Shown: piece by piece, positions 23,176 through 38,463 of the stretch
Numbering within the stretch: position 1 is the stretch's first letter
How the letters are laid out: each line of letters begins with the position of its first letter
NCBI GenBank assembly: GCA_013076295.1
Contig: RQOL01000466.1
Location: 1,674,001-1,738,000, forward strand
Direction of reading: 5' to 3'
Origin: Sanderia malayensis
Taxonomy: Eukaryota > Cnidaria > Scyphozoa > Semaeostomeae > Pelagiidae
Length of the DNA stretch: 64,000 nt
Made by a program: the position numbers and the translations under genes
The notes under the pieces: generated by a model
Told to the model about the DNA's origin: nothing
The model's input: only the letters and a program-made list of their open reading frames with translations
The model's database searches: none

Positions 23176-23647
23176 CATAGCGGAATTCGAAAGACCATTA
23201 TTGCCCGCTGCAATTATTGATGCCCGCAATTTGAATAAAATTTCTATTACAGCGTGAATTCATCATATATATATTTACATTGAGAAAATAACTGACTGTT
23301 TGAACATTAAGAACTTTCTAGATATAGAGCCAACATTAGACTTTAAACGAATTCTAGCCTCTAAATTTACATTAGACACTAAATTTATAAGAGATATTTT
23401 GTTTTGTTGAGTTAAGTTGGGTTGCTATATTTTCATTTTCTGCCTGAAACAAAATTTTGCATTCTTACTGTGTTTGTTGAACTCACGAGAAAACATGGAA
23501 AGAAAAAAAATCATGGACGAAATCGTTCTGTAATTTCAATACCGGTTGAAATGCTGAGTTGAGTTCAGTCAGTGTTGAGTTTGAAGAGAAAAAATATGGA
23601 AGGAAAAGAAAGAGAGTGCTGTGGATACAAGGAAGATTTTCGGACTG

Positions 23648-23736
23648 GGGCAAACCTAGACTCATTACAATGCGTCCCTGTGTTTAGCTCGACTCGCTAC
23701 CCAACAGGGACTTATCACATTGCTATTGCGAAAACC
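23648..23736. repeat. Outer inverted repeat, left copy (SINE-head-like)
   Basis: About 85 bp (CTAGACTCATTACAATGCGT, CCCTGTGTTTAGCTCGACTC, GCTACCCAACAGGGACTTAT, CACATT) match the reverse complement of 28062-28128. The same GCGTCCCTGYGYTT-GCTCGACTCTCGCT word begins the SINE-like element at 51305. It therefore looks like a truncated copy of that repeat family. It lies about 190 bp outside the palindromic element. Confidence 0.75.
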
Positions 23737-24727
23737 GGACAAAAATGATTGGCCTCGATTTCATTTATTCTTAAATTTTTCATGACACGACCCCCTTGCA
23801 AGCAAAGTCCAGGACTATGATCTGTAGGGATGCCAGTCTGTTTTGAAGGTTTGGTTGGCGGGATATTTGATAATGAATTAAAAACCCACTTGCGTCAGTG
23901 CAGTCTGAGAGGGACACCTGTGGCATTAGACAGGGAAATTACCACAACAATCTAACCAAGTGCCTAACCTAAAATTTTTCAACGGATTCGACGTTTTTGG
24001 TCTATAAGAAGTAATTTAAGACTTTAAAACATTTTTGAAACTTTCCAGGGGGGCTAGAATTGATGACGTCATCAAGACAGTGTTTTTTGATATTTGCAGA
24101 GGTATAATTCCTTAAAAATGAAATATTTCGCTATGAATGTCCGTTTTTACCATGTTCATGCACAGCAAAGTGATATTTTAATCTCTTGCTACTAAAAACG
24201 GGGGTCGTGACGATTGATGACGTCATTTCTATGATAAATTGGGTGAATTTTTAAAGATTTAGAGGATTCGTCCGTCATGTAAAATTTTGCTATGAATGTG
24301 CATCCTTGCCATGTTCATTTACAGTAGGGTGAGATTTTAATTTGTTGCTACAAAAGACGGGGTTATAACTGGCGATGACGTCATTTCTAACAGGGTAATT
24401 TCGAACAAAGCCTCTACAGTTATAAACGAACAAACCTAGCTAATGGAATCAGAATAGTGTCTTAAATATGTATCCATCATGTATACATCCTTTGTTATAG
24501 GACTTCAAAATCTTGAATGGCTGTCCAAGTAAATTTTTTGAACCGATGACGTCAAAGTTTTTTAAAGTAACCACTAACCACTACATTAACTAATAGACTT
24601 AAAATGAATTCAAAGTGTAATATGACGGTCATGCTAAAAGTCACTTTCCAAGGTTTTACCAAAAGAAACTGCTGCTGTTAGGGATAAGCTATAATTTACC
24701 TGATGGATGTCCGAATACTTAGCTCTT

Positions 24728-25759
24728 CTATGGGAGCCATTCATCGAAAGACTCATCTGAAGACGTAAAATCTGAAACCTCCCAATCGCTGTCATAGTCG
24801 CAAATATCTGAGTCTCCTTATAAAATATCATTTTGAATTTCGTCTTCATGCTCCTCCTCATTTTCATTATCTGCATTATAGTCTAGCTCCTGTTCCCGTC
24901 GCTCATCTCCTGACATTGCACCAGATTCACGTCGCACACGGTTTCCCCCATTCTCTTCGTCATCATTACTCATGTCGGCATCTGTACTGTCGTCCTCATA
25001 ACTGATAGCTCTTTGTCGCCTTCTACGCGCGGTGAAGGACGGTGGTAGTTGCAATCCTTCGAACCAAACTGGTACAACAAGACCTTCTTCTTCGTCCCAC
25101 TTCCAGCCGTGGTCTTCGAACGATACTTCTGGGATTGTGATATCACTACATCTGTGCCAATGAAATGCTTGATAATGAACCCTCTTGATCGCCTGGAGTA
25201 CCGAGTCTTGGTCTGGTGGTATTGACATTGATGTCTTTGTTTTCATGCTCTTGTAAATGCGAACTCTTGTTTCAAGGTAACTTTCGTTTACCTTCCCGTT
25301 ATACATGGTCGTTCGAATAAACTCTTTTATGTTTTAGGCCAATGGCAGTAATTAATTCGCATGAGTGATTGAGAATCTTCTTCAAGAGTTTTACCTTTCC
25401 CACTCGGTAAAAGTACGAGGTTGTGTCGCAGCCAGACAAAGCGTGGATTGCAGGTAGCGACCTGCACAACTCACCTCCAAGAAATTTGCATATTGCGTCA
25501 ATTTTAGCGTATTTGTCATGATCATATTTCATGAACCAGTTATATCGTATTTCCAGAGCATGGTACGCCCATATCATCAAAATTAGCACATCCGTGTCTT
25601 TAGCGACAACAACAACATCACCTTCAAGAAGCACTGCGTGGAGGATGAGCCTCGCGTCTGCTTCTTCATGGTTGCAGTTAAACATCTCGATTACTTGCCC
25701 ATCCTGAATTTTGATGGTTCGTTCTCCGGAAGTAACAACGGTTGGCAAATTCAGATGAT
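24728..25759 (-). pseudogene. Mobile-element gene remnant with XPG/FEN1-like nuclease motifs (left arm plus centre)
   Basis: Reading leftwards from the centre, the frame has HEEADARLILHAV, then VVVAKDTDVLIL, then ALSGCDTTSYF. The spacing of acidic residues (EEAD, DTD, GCD) resembles the XPG-I/PIN-like core of FEN1-type nucleases. Proteins with this HEEAD...GCDTTS signature are common in repeat families of marine invertebrates. The frame breaks at GACCATGTATAACGGG (about 25299-25306): two frames overlap there and a one-base shift joins them. It then meets TAA after NDIL, beyond which an acid-rich tail (GDSDICDYDSDWEVSDF) runs in frame to a stop at 24728. The N-terminus is absent. It is non-functional as it stands. 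Confidence 0.7.
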
Positions 25760-26662
25760 TTCTTGAAGGTGACGTTGTTGTTGTCGCTAAAGACACGGAT
25801 ATGCTAATTTTGATGATATGGGCGTACCATGCTCTGGAAATACGATATAACTGGTTCATGAAATATGATCATGAAAAATACGCTAAAATTGACGCAATAT
25901 GCAAATTTCTTGGAGGTGAGTTGTGCAGGTCGCTACCTGCAATCCACGCTTTGTCTGGCTGCGACACAACCTCGTACTTTTACCGAGTGGGAAAGGTAAA
26001 ACTCTTGAAGAAGATTCTCAATCACTCATGCGAATTAATTACTGCCATTGGCCTAAAACATAAAAGAGTTTATTCGAACGACCATGTATAACGGGAAGGT
26101 AAACGAAAGTTACCTTGAAACAAGAGTTCGCATTTACAAGAGCATGAAAACAAAGACATCAATGTCAATACCACCAGACCAAGACTCGGTACTCCAGGCG
26201 ATCAAGAGGGTTCATTATCAAGCATTTCATTGGCACAGATGTAGTGATATCACAATCCCAGAAGTATCGTTCGAAGACCACGGCTGGAAGTGGGACGAAG
26301 AAGAAGGTCTTGTTGTACCAGTTTGGTTCGAAGGATTGCAACTACCACCGTCCTTCACCGCGCGTAGAAGGCGACAAAGAGCTATCAGTTATGAGGACGA
26401 CAGTACAGATGCCGACATGAGTAATGATGACGAAGAGAATGGGGGAAACCGTGTGCGACGTGAATCTGGTGCAATGTCAGGAGATGAGCGACGGGAACAG
26501 GAGCTAGACTATAATGCAGATAATGAAAATGAGGAGGAGCATGAAGACGAAATTCAAAATGATATTTTATAAGGAGACTCAGATATTTGCGACTATGACA
26601 GCGATTGGGAGGTTTCAGATTTTACGTCTTCAGATGAGTCTTTCGATGAATGGCTCCCATAG
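25760..26662 (+). pseudogene. Inverted second copy of the nuclease-like gene remnant (right arm)
   Basis: This is the mirror of the left-arm remnant: GCDTTSYF, the same frame change at ACCATGTATAACGGG and the same TAA after NDIL. It differs by very few residues (DTDM for DTDV, and YDHE for YDHD). It begins abruptly at the arm boundary, just before the DTD motif, so the HEEAD part is missing. Because lesions are shared, the damage predates the inverted duplication or was copied between arms by gene conversion. Confidence 0.7.
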
Positions 26663-27467
26663 AAGAGCTAAGTATTCGGACATCCATCAGGTAAATTATA
26701 GCTTATCCCTAACAGCAGCAGTTTCTTTTGGTAAAACCTTGGAAAGTGACTTTTAGCATGACCGTCATATTACACTTTGAATTCATTTTAAGTCTATTAG
26801 TTAATGTAGTGGTTAGTGGTTACTTTAAAAAACTTTGACGTCATCGGTTCAAAAAATTTACTTGGACAGCCATTCAAGATTTTGAAGTCCTATAACAAAG
26901 GATGTATACATGATGGATACATATTTAAGACACTATTCTGATTCCATTAGCTAGGTTTGTTCGTTTATAACTGTAGAGGCTTTGTTCGAAATTACCCTGT
27001 TAGAAATGACGTCATCGCCAGTTATAACCCCCGTCTTTTGTAGCAACAAATTAAAATCTCACCCTACTGTAAATGAACATGGCAAGGATGCACATTCATA
27101 GCAAAATTTTACATGACGGACGAATCCTCTAAATCTTTAAAAATTCACCCAATTTATCATAGAAATGACGTCATCAATCGTCACGACCCCCGTTTTTAGT
27201 AGCAAGAGATTAAAATATCACTTTGCTGTGCATGAACATGGTAAAAACGGACATTCATAGCGAAATATTTCATTTTTAAGGAATTATACCTCTGCAAATA
27301 TCAAAAAATACTGTCTCGATGACGTCATCAATTCTAGCCCCCCTGGAAAGTTTCAAAAATGTTTTAAAGTCTTAAATTACTTCTTACAGACCAAAAACTT
27401 CGAATCCGTTGAAAAATTTTAGGTTAGGCACTTGGTTAGATTGTTGTGGTAATTTCCCTGTCTACAT

Positions 27468-28936
27468 TGAATATTGAAAACAAACCAAGTACAGTGGAGA
27501 ATTTGAGGCGATAAATTGATTTTTATTGAGAAAACATGTTAGTGAAGCAATGAAAATAAACGTATCGAAATTAAAGCAGCAAGCTTTTTGCGTAAATTGT
27601 AGAGTTGTAGCTACACGGCAAGGAGGACTTTTTAGATTTCTCGGGTTGAAGATGCAGATCTCGTAAATTCAAATGGTTGATAAAAAGTAAAAGTTTTCGA
27701 AACATTACTTTTGCAAGTCCTGCTATGAACAAATAAATTGCTATGTCAATGCAAAAAAAGGTTCCAACTCCGTCTTTATCCATCACTGCTTTAAAAAATT
27801 CATACATTTGCCTTCGTTCTGGAGAAATTCATTTGTAACTTCATTTGAATGGAAGGAAAATGTTATAGTTTCATGCCATGCCAAGCCAAGCTACTCTTGA
27901 AAACCAGGGGGTAAGCATTTTTGACACAAACGCCGTTATTGGCCTCGATGTCGATGAAAATATTTGAATAGACCAATCAGAACGAAGTATTTTGAAATCC
28001 TGATCTGTGAATGGAGGAACAAAAATTTGTTCCCGAGTTCCGATTTTTGATGCTCAAATGTGATAAGTCCCTGTTGGGTAGCGAGAGTCGAGCTAAACAC
28101 AGGGACGCCATGTAATGAGTCTAGGGCAAACCCACCACTCAAAAGTAGGAGGGAGCTTGCGCTGGTAGCAGTAACATGGATGCAATGACATCACGGGTCA
28201 ATGCTCTCGCAGAGCAATGAAAAAAATTATGCTACTGCGCATGCTAATGCTAACTGCTTTAGGTACAACTCCTCCGCAGATCTTGAAGTTCATTTAAACC
28301 TAATATTTAGGCCAAAGAGGGCTGAAGTAAATGGATAAACAATGTATTGAATATCGAATAGAATGTAAAAGAGAAATATAACGTAACGAGCCTATACACG
28401 TTCTAATATTCCATTATTTAATCCAACCGGAGATATCTTTGGAACGCATATAAATGGAAAGTCAATGACAATATTTTTGAGGATTGGGAAATCTCCTCAA
28501 AATTGAAAACAATGTTGTTTGTAACCCCTTTACCCCATTGAATGTTGATGCCTGCGAAGTATAGTGAGTGGTGAATTGCATTGTTTTGTTGGATTGTGCA
28601 ATTGGCTATTGAGCGAATTGAGAAAGAAGTCAGTGGCATGGCGATAGCGTGGCGAGAAAAAACAATGGAACACGTGATTGGTACACTAAAAGGCCAATCA
28701 ACTTTAAGCAGGCACGACGTGATATGGATCGATATCAGTCAGTTTACGTTTGTTGCATCAGAGGCGAAAGTTGTATTGTGGAACTTGCAGTCACGCTGAA
28801 GTGAAGTCGGTGAATCGATGTTGAATGAGTTGATCCAAAACAAAGTTTGCTCACGCTGATCCAAGTCACTAACTTGACAGGCGAAAATTGAAAGACAAAC
28901 GAAAAAGAACACCGACCTCCAATCCAAGTAAACACG
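27468..28936. other. Spacer between palindromic element and SLC32 copy 5
   Basis: Contains the right copy of the outer inverted repeat (28062-28128) and the promoter and 5'UTR of SLC32 copy 5. I see no other gene. A CACGTGAT E-box-like word near 28671 and ATTGG/CCAAT words at about 28605-28695 could be promoter elements, unproven. Confidence 0.4.
28062..28128. repeat. Outer inverted repeat, right copy (SINE-head-like)
   Basis: Reverse complement of the repeat at 23648-23736 (GTGATAAGTCCCTGTTGGGT, AGCGAGAGTCGAGCTAAACA, CAGGGACG). With that copy it brackets 4.3 kb including the palindromic element. Confidence 0.75.
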
Positions 28937-30454
28937 ATGGCTTCCCACAGGGAAGATCTCAGGCCCGTAGTAGAAGGCAACATGGATGGTATGGAGTCCT
29001 CAGACGAAGAAACTCGCCAACTTCTTGAGGCAGAAGACCAGGACAGTGTCAATGTTACCGTGGGTAGTTACAAATCGATAGGCCCAACAACTATTGGGTT
29101 GAGCAACGATCATGATGAGAAATTGGCCCATCGCAGGAGAATTGCCAATCAGATTCAACGAAGTACAAGAACGTCAAGCTTTGCTGATTTTAGGGGGGCA
29201 TCACTTAGTATTTCAATGCTAGCAAAGCCATCTGACGATCGCTATGCTTCGGCATTGCTTGCAGGTTGGAACGTGAGTAACTTGATCCAAGGAACGGGCA
29301 TTCTCGGCATACCATTTGCTGTGCATCAGGGTGGATGGGCTGCCGTTGCATCGATGTTCATCGTTGCTGCCATATGCTGTTACACTGGTAAGTTGTTGAT
29401 CAACTGCTTGTACGAAGAGTCAAAGAAAACACGAATTAAAAGGAGGCTGAGAGTCAACTACCCCGAGGTTGCAGAAGCTGTTTTCAAAAGGCCTGGCTTC
29501 AGACTCGTCGCAGCAGTGCAGGTTTTTGAAATGTTTGGAGGAGTGACAATGTATGTTGTTCTTCTTGGCACTGTCCTGGGTGAGCTACTTCACGCCAAAA
29601 CTGGACTTGGAACGTATGAGTGGGCTGTTATCAGCTGTGTTCTTGCACTGCCATCATTGTTCATCAAACGCATGTCAATCATCTCATGGTTCAGTTTAAT
29701 GGCAGTGTTTGCTTTAATGGGATCACTCTTTGTAATGATGGCATTTGCAATAACAAAGTACCACATGTGGAAATTGTCCAATATTCCAGCATTCAATCCC
29801 TCCACATTCCCCATTGGTTTTGGTATTGTTGTGTTCAGCTACTGTGCACATGCTGTTTTTCCCAGCATTGAATCAAGTATGAGAAAACCACAACAATTCA
29901 ATGCGATGATGAATTGGGCATTTGCTTTGGCTGCCATTGTAAAAGCATTACTTGGTGTTCTAATGGTTCTTGCTTTCGGTGACGACACACGTGAAGTAGC
30001 TACAGTGAATCTGCTTGAAAATGCAGGCTTCAGCATAACAGCAAATGCACTTGTCATCACAAATGTTATGCTTGCCATACCACTTGTTATGTATGTTGTA
30101 AGCGAATCATTTGATGATGCCATGTTGCAGTATTTTCCACATTTGAACAAAGATTCCAAATATCATTGGGTTTGGTTATTGATGACAAGACCAATGTTGC
30201 TTTGTTGTGCACTTTTCATTGCCATAATTGTGCCACATTTTGGTTTGCTCATGGGTTTTGTGGGAAGTTTTACTGGTACATGTCTTTGCTTCATATTCCC
30301 TTGTTGGTTCTATTTGAAGCTTCGCTGGCACAAAATCAGCAAATGGGTAGTGGCTTTAAATATCTGCATCATGGTCTTTGGTGCAGTTGCTGGCTGCTTT
30401 GGTCTCTATTTCTCTGCACGTGCATTGGGTGAGTCATTTAAATTTGAAAATTAG
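28937..30454 (+). CDS. SLC32/VIAAT-like transporter, copy 5
   Basis: Intact, single-exon, 505 residues, and the most divergent copy at the N-terminus (MASHREDLRPVVEGNMDGME...). It keeps an ExxxLL acidic di-leucine motif (ETRQLLEAED), the classical signal for synaptic-vesicle sorting in the family. The core AGWNVSNLIQGTGILGIPFA, the 11-segment-like hydrophobic pattern and the C-terminal WFYLKLRWHKISKWVVAL match copies 1-4. The tail ends GESFKFEN rather than ESFQLDG. Its separation from copies 1-4 by 5.8 kb, including the palindromic insertion, and its own upstream region suggest it is the oldest paralogue or the array founder (inference). Confidence 0.93.
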   Translation: MASHREDLRPVVEGNMDGMESSDEETRQLLEAEDQDSVNVTVGSYKSIGPTTIGLSNDHDEKLAHRRRIANQIQRSTRTSSFADFRGASLSISMLAKPSDDRYASALLAGWNVSNLIQGTGILGIPFAVHQGGWAAVASMFIVAAICCYTGKLLINCLYEESKKTRIKRRLRVNYPEVAEAVFKRPGFRLVAAVQVFEMFGGVTMYVVLLGTVLGELLHAKTGLGTYEWAVISCVLALPSLFIKRMSIISWFSLMAVFALMGSLFVMMAFAITKYHMWKLSNIPAFNPSTFPIGFGIVVFSYCAHAVFPSIESSMRKPQQFNAMMNWAFALAAIVKALLGVLMVLAFGDDTREVATVNLLENAGFSITANALVITNVMLAIPLVMYVVSESFDDAMLQYFPHLNKDSKYHWVWLLMTRPMLLCCALFIAIIVPHFGLLMGFVGSFTGTCLCFIFPCWFYLKLRWHKISKWVVALNICIMVFGAVAGCFGLYFSARALGESFKFEN

Positions 30455-31656
30455 ACCTATTGGACAGTATATTCTCTCAGAATTGTGTACAATTATGCAA
30501 GTTACAGGAAAGCCCAGAGTGACTGCTGTAACTTAAATGTCAGTGTGAACAATGTCTGATATATGTGTACTGATGGAAAATAATTGTGATTCAAATAATT
30601 ATTGATTTTACAGATGTTTTTAATCTGAATGTATTTTTAAAAGTATGTGTCAGGCAGTAAAGCATTTTAAGATTTTAGCCGATTTCTGTAGTTTTTACAG
30701 CAGAGTAATTTCATAATTCATTTAAGATTTGTGGGTGAAATTTAATATAAGTACATGCATAACAAAATAATAATATAATAATTACAATTCAGTATAAAAG
30801 TTAAGTAATGTACTTTATGGTTGCAGCAAGTAAAATAGTCGAATGATTTTAATTAATTTTATTGTGTTACACCTTATTGTGTTTGTGTTATCTTAAGAGG
30901 GCTTAACAATTTTGATGATAGAAACTGGAGGTTAATGTGATATTTTTACCTGTTATAATATGTTAACTTTAAAATCTAAAAAAACAATTCTGTTGAATCA
31001 AGATGAATTATTTTAAATATTTTATCTTGGTTAACAGGAGTATAAAAACTTTGCATCAACTGAAAATGTGCAGCATGTCGGATACAACAGGTAAAAGAGC
31101 AGATAAAAAGTAACTGGGTAACTCCCAAATAGTTAATCGTCTCAAAAAGTGCTTCAAAATCAAATACAACATCAAATAAAGAAGAAAATGTGATTGGGCT
31201 TAACTGAATTTACGTAATCTGGCTAATCCGGGAAAAAAATTCGACATTAATCTCAAGATTAAGGCATGTTGAGAAATCTGCTGGATTTTGAAATTCATTG
31301 AATTGTAAATTCCCTTCTATTATTGTGCAATCTTTTAGATTTCATGGATTGTTGAGTGATGAAATTTCAGAAAGACAGAGTGTGTTCTGGATTTGTGTCT
31401 CGAAACGGTTCTCGTTCAAACCCGAGTGAACGATGACGTAGGATCTGGAGCGTTTGAGTAAACGATGACGCAAGCGTTTGAGCTACTACGTATGCAAACG
31501 CTTGAATTCGAACTGTGTTGCATTGTGATTAAATCAAGGCTCATAAAATACGGACCTCGAATGAACAATGAACTGGTTGGCTCTGGTACAGCTCGATACT
31601 AATTTACAAATGTAGAAAAAAGTGTACCTTAAGGTGTCCATTATTCACAACTTGTG
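30455..31656. other. Intergenic, convergent between SLC32 copy 5 and gamma-tubulin
   Basis: AT-rich 3' flanks of two converging genes. No exon or RNA gene was recognised. Around 31428-31505 the words CGATGACG and AGCGTTTGAG occur twice and an inverted CAAACGCTT follows, a small local repeat cluster of unknown meaning. Confidence 0.4.
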
Positions 31657-37600
<5,944 letters not shown>

Positions 37601-38463
37601 ATTGATAATAAATAATGTATTTCATTTACAAATACAACATAAATAAACTGTCAACTTATTCTGAGGCTTAGGCCAGAAGCGCGGAACAGTTGAGAAATAA
37701 CATGTACCAGCATCATGTTCATTTCTTGGCCATTTGAACACAGGTTAATTTCATCATCACCTTTCATGACTTCAAAATCTTAATCCTGAGACGAGTGTGG
37801 ATACTATTTATTATTTTTTAAAAAATTAAGATGCTTTTTGCGATGCTTCCATATAGTCATTGATCAAAGTGATGATGGAGCAAAAGTCATGTATAGTACA
37901 AACATAGTACAAAACAACTTGGTGACAGACATAATCTGTAATGGACAGGGTTTTAAGGTGACAGAAAATTATCCACAACAAATTTCAGTGGCTTTGCTAA
38001 TGCTCGAGAGTCACGTCACACTAAATCTAATTTGTCCTCGCTCTCGCTGGGGCTTATTGTAGTGCAATAATACCCAAATGTCTAGGGAAGGAAGGGACGC
38101 TCCTAATGAATGATACATAATTTTGTGAATTTTCTAATAATCTATCCGCACTTTATGATGTGTGTTAAAAGCATTCATGCAATAAAATGTGCAATATTGT
38201 ATAGTTTATTTTGACAATGGTATTGTGTTATTTTCTCAACTTCTTCATCAAAATTGTCTTGTCTTTGACTTTAATTTCGATTTTCCCACAATACCTTGCT
38301 CCTGAACATGGTATTGTGACTTGCTTTGCATGGTGGGATTGAAATCGCCATGTGTCAGCAAGCGTCCTTCTTTGCCTTTCGCCATCTTTGTTTTCAGTGA
38401 AAGTTTTTCTGAATCTTGTTGAGTTTGAACTATCCGCTGTGTCCTCTCTTGTATTCTCTAAAG
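37601..38463. promoter_or_regulatory. Head-to-head promoter region of gamma-tubulin and TRA2
   Basis: This 863-bp interval separates the start codons of two divergent housekeeping genes and must carry both 5' ends. ACAATACC and GGTATTGTG words recur in opposite orientations at about 38219-38315, giving a weak inverted repeat. No TATA box was assigned. Confidence 0.55.

Larger units (their letters stand above)
23927..27464. mobile_element. Palindromic (fold-back) mobile element, 3.5 kb
   Basis: Two inverted arms, 23927-25630 and 25760-27464 (about 1.7 kb each), flank a unique 129-bp centre. Arms match almost perfectly, with only a handful of single-base or indel differences seen by eye. The ends are TAGACAGGGAAATTACC and its exact complement, bounded on both sides by CAT (23924-23926 and 27465-27467), a possible 3-bp target duplication. 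Each arm holds the same 3' part of a protein gene, with the same two lesions, followed by about 700 bp of non-coding sequence with repeats spaced roughly 155-170 bp that carry TGACGTCA or TGACGTCAA. The centre encodes more N-terminal residues, continuous only with the left-arm copy. The right arm thus looks like an inverted duplicate of the left. No transposase was recognised. An assembly fold-back artefact must be excluded. Confidence 0.85.

Noticed and set aside
15179..23229. Many 60-116-residue frames antisense or out of frame within the SLC32 copies
   Set aside because: Each recurs at the same place in every copy as a shadow of the transporter frame and has no independent domain.
24062..24556. 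CRISPR-like array of regularly spaced palindromes
   Set aside because: Units are long, degenerate and part of a eukaryotic mobile element; spacers are themselves related to each other.
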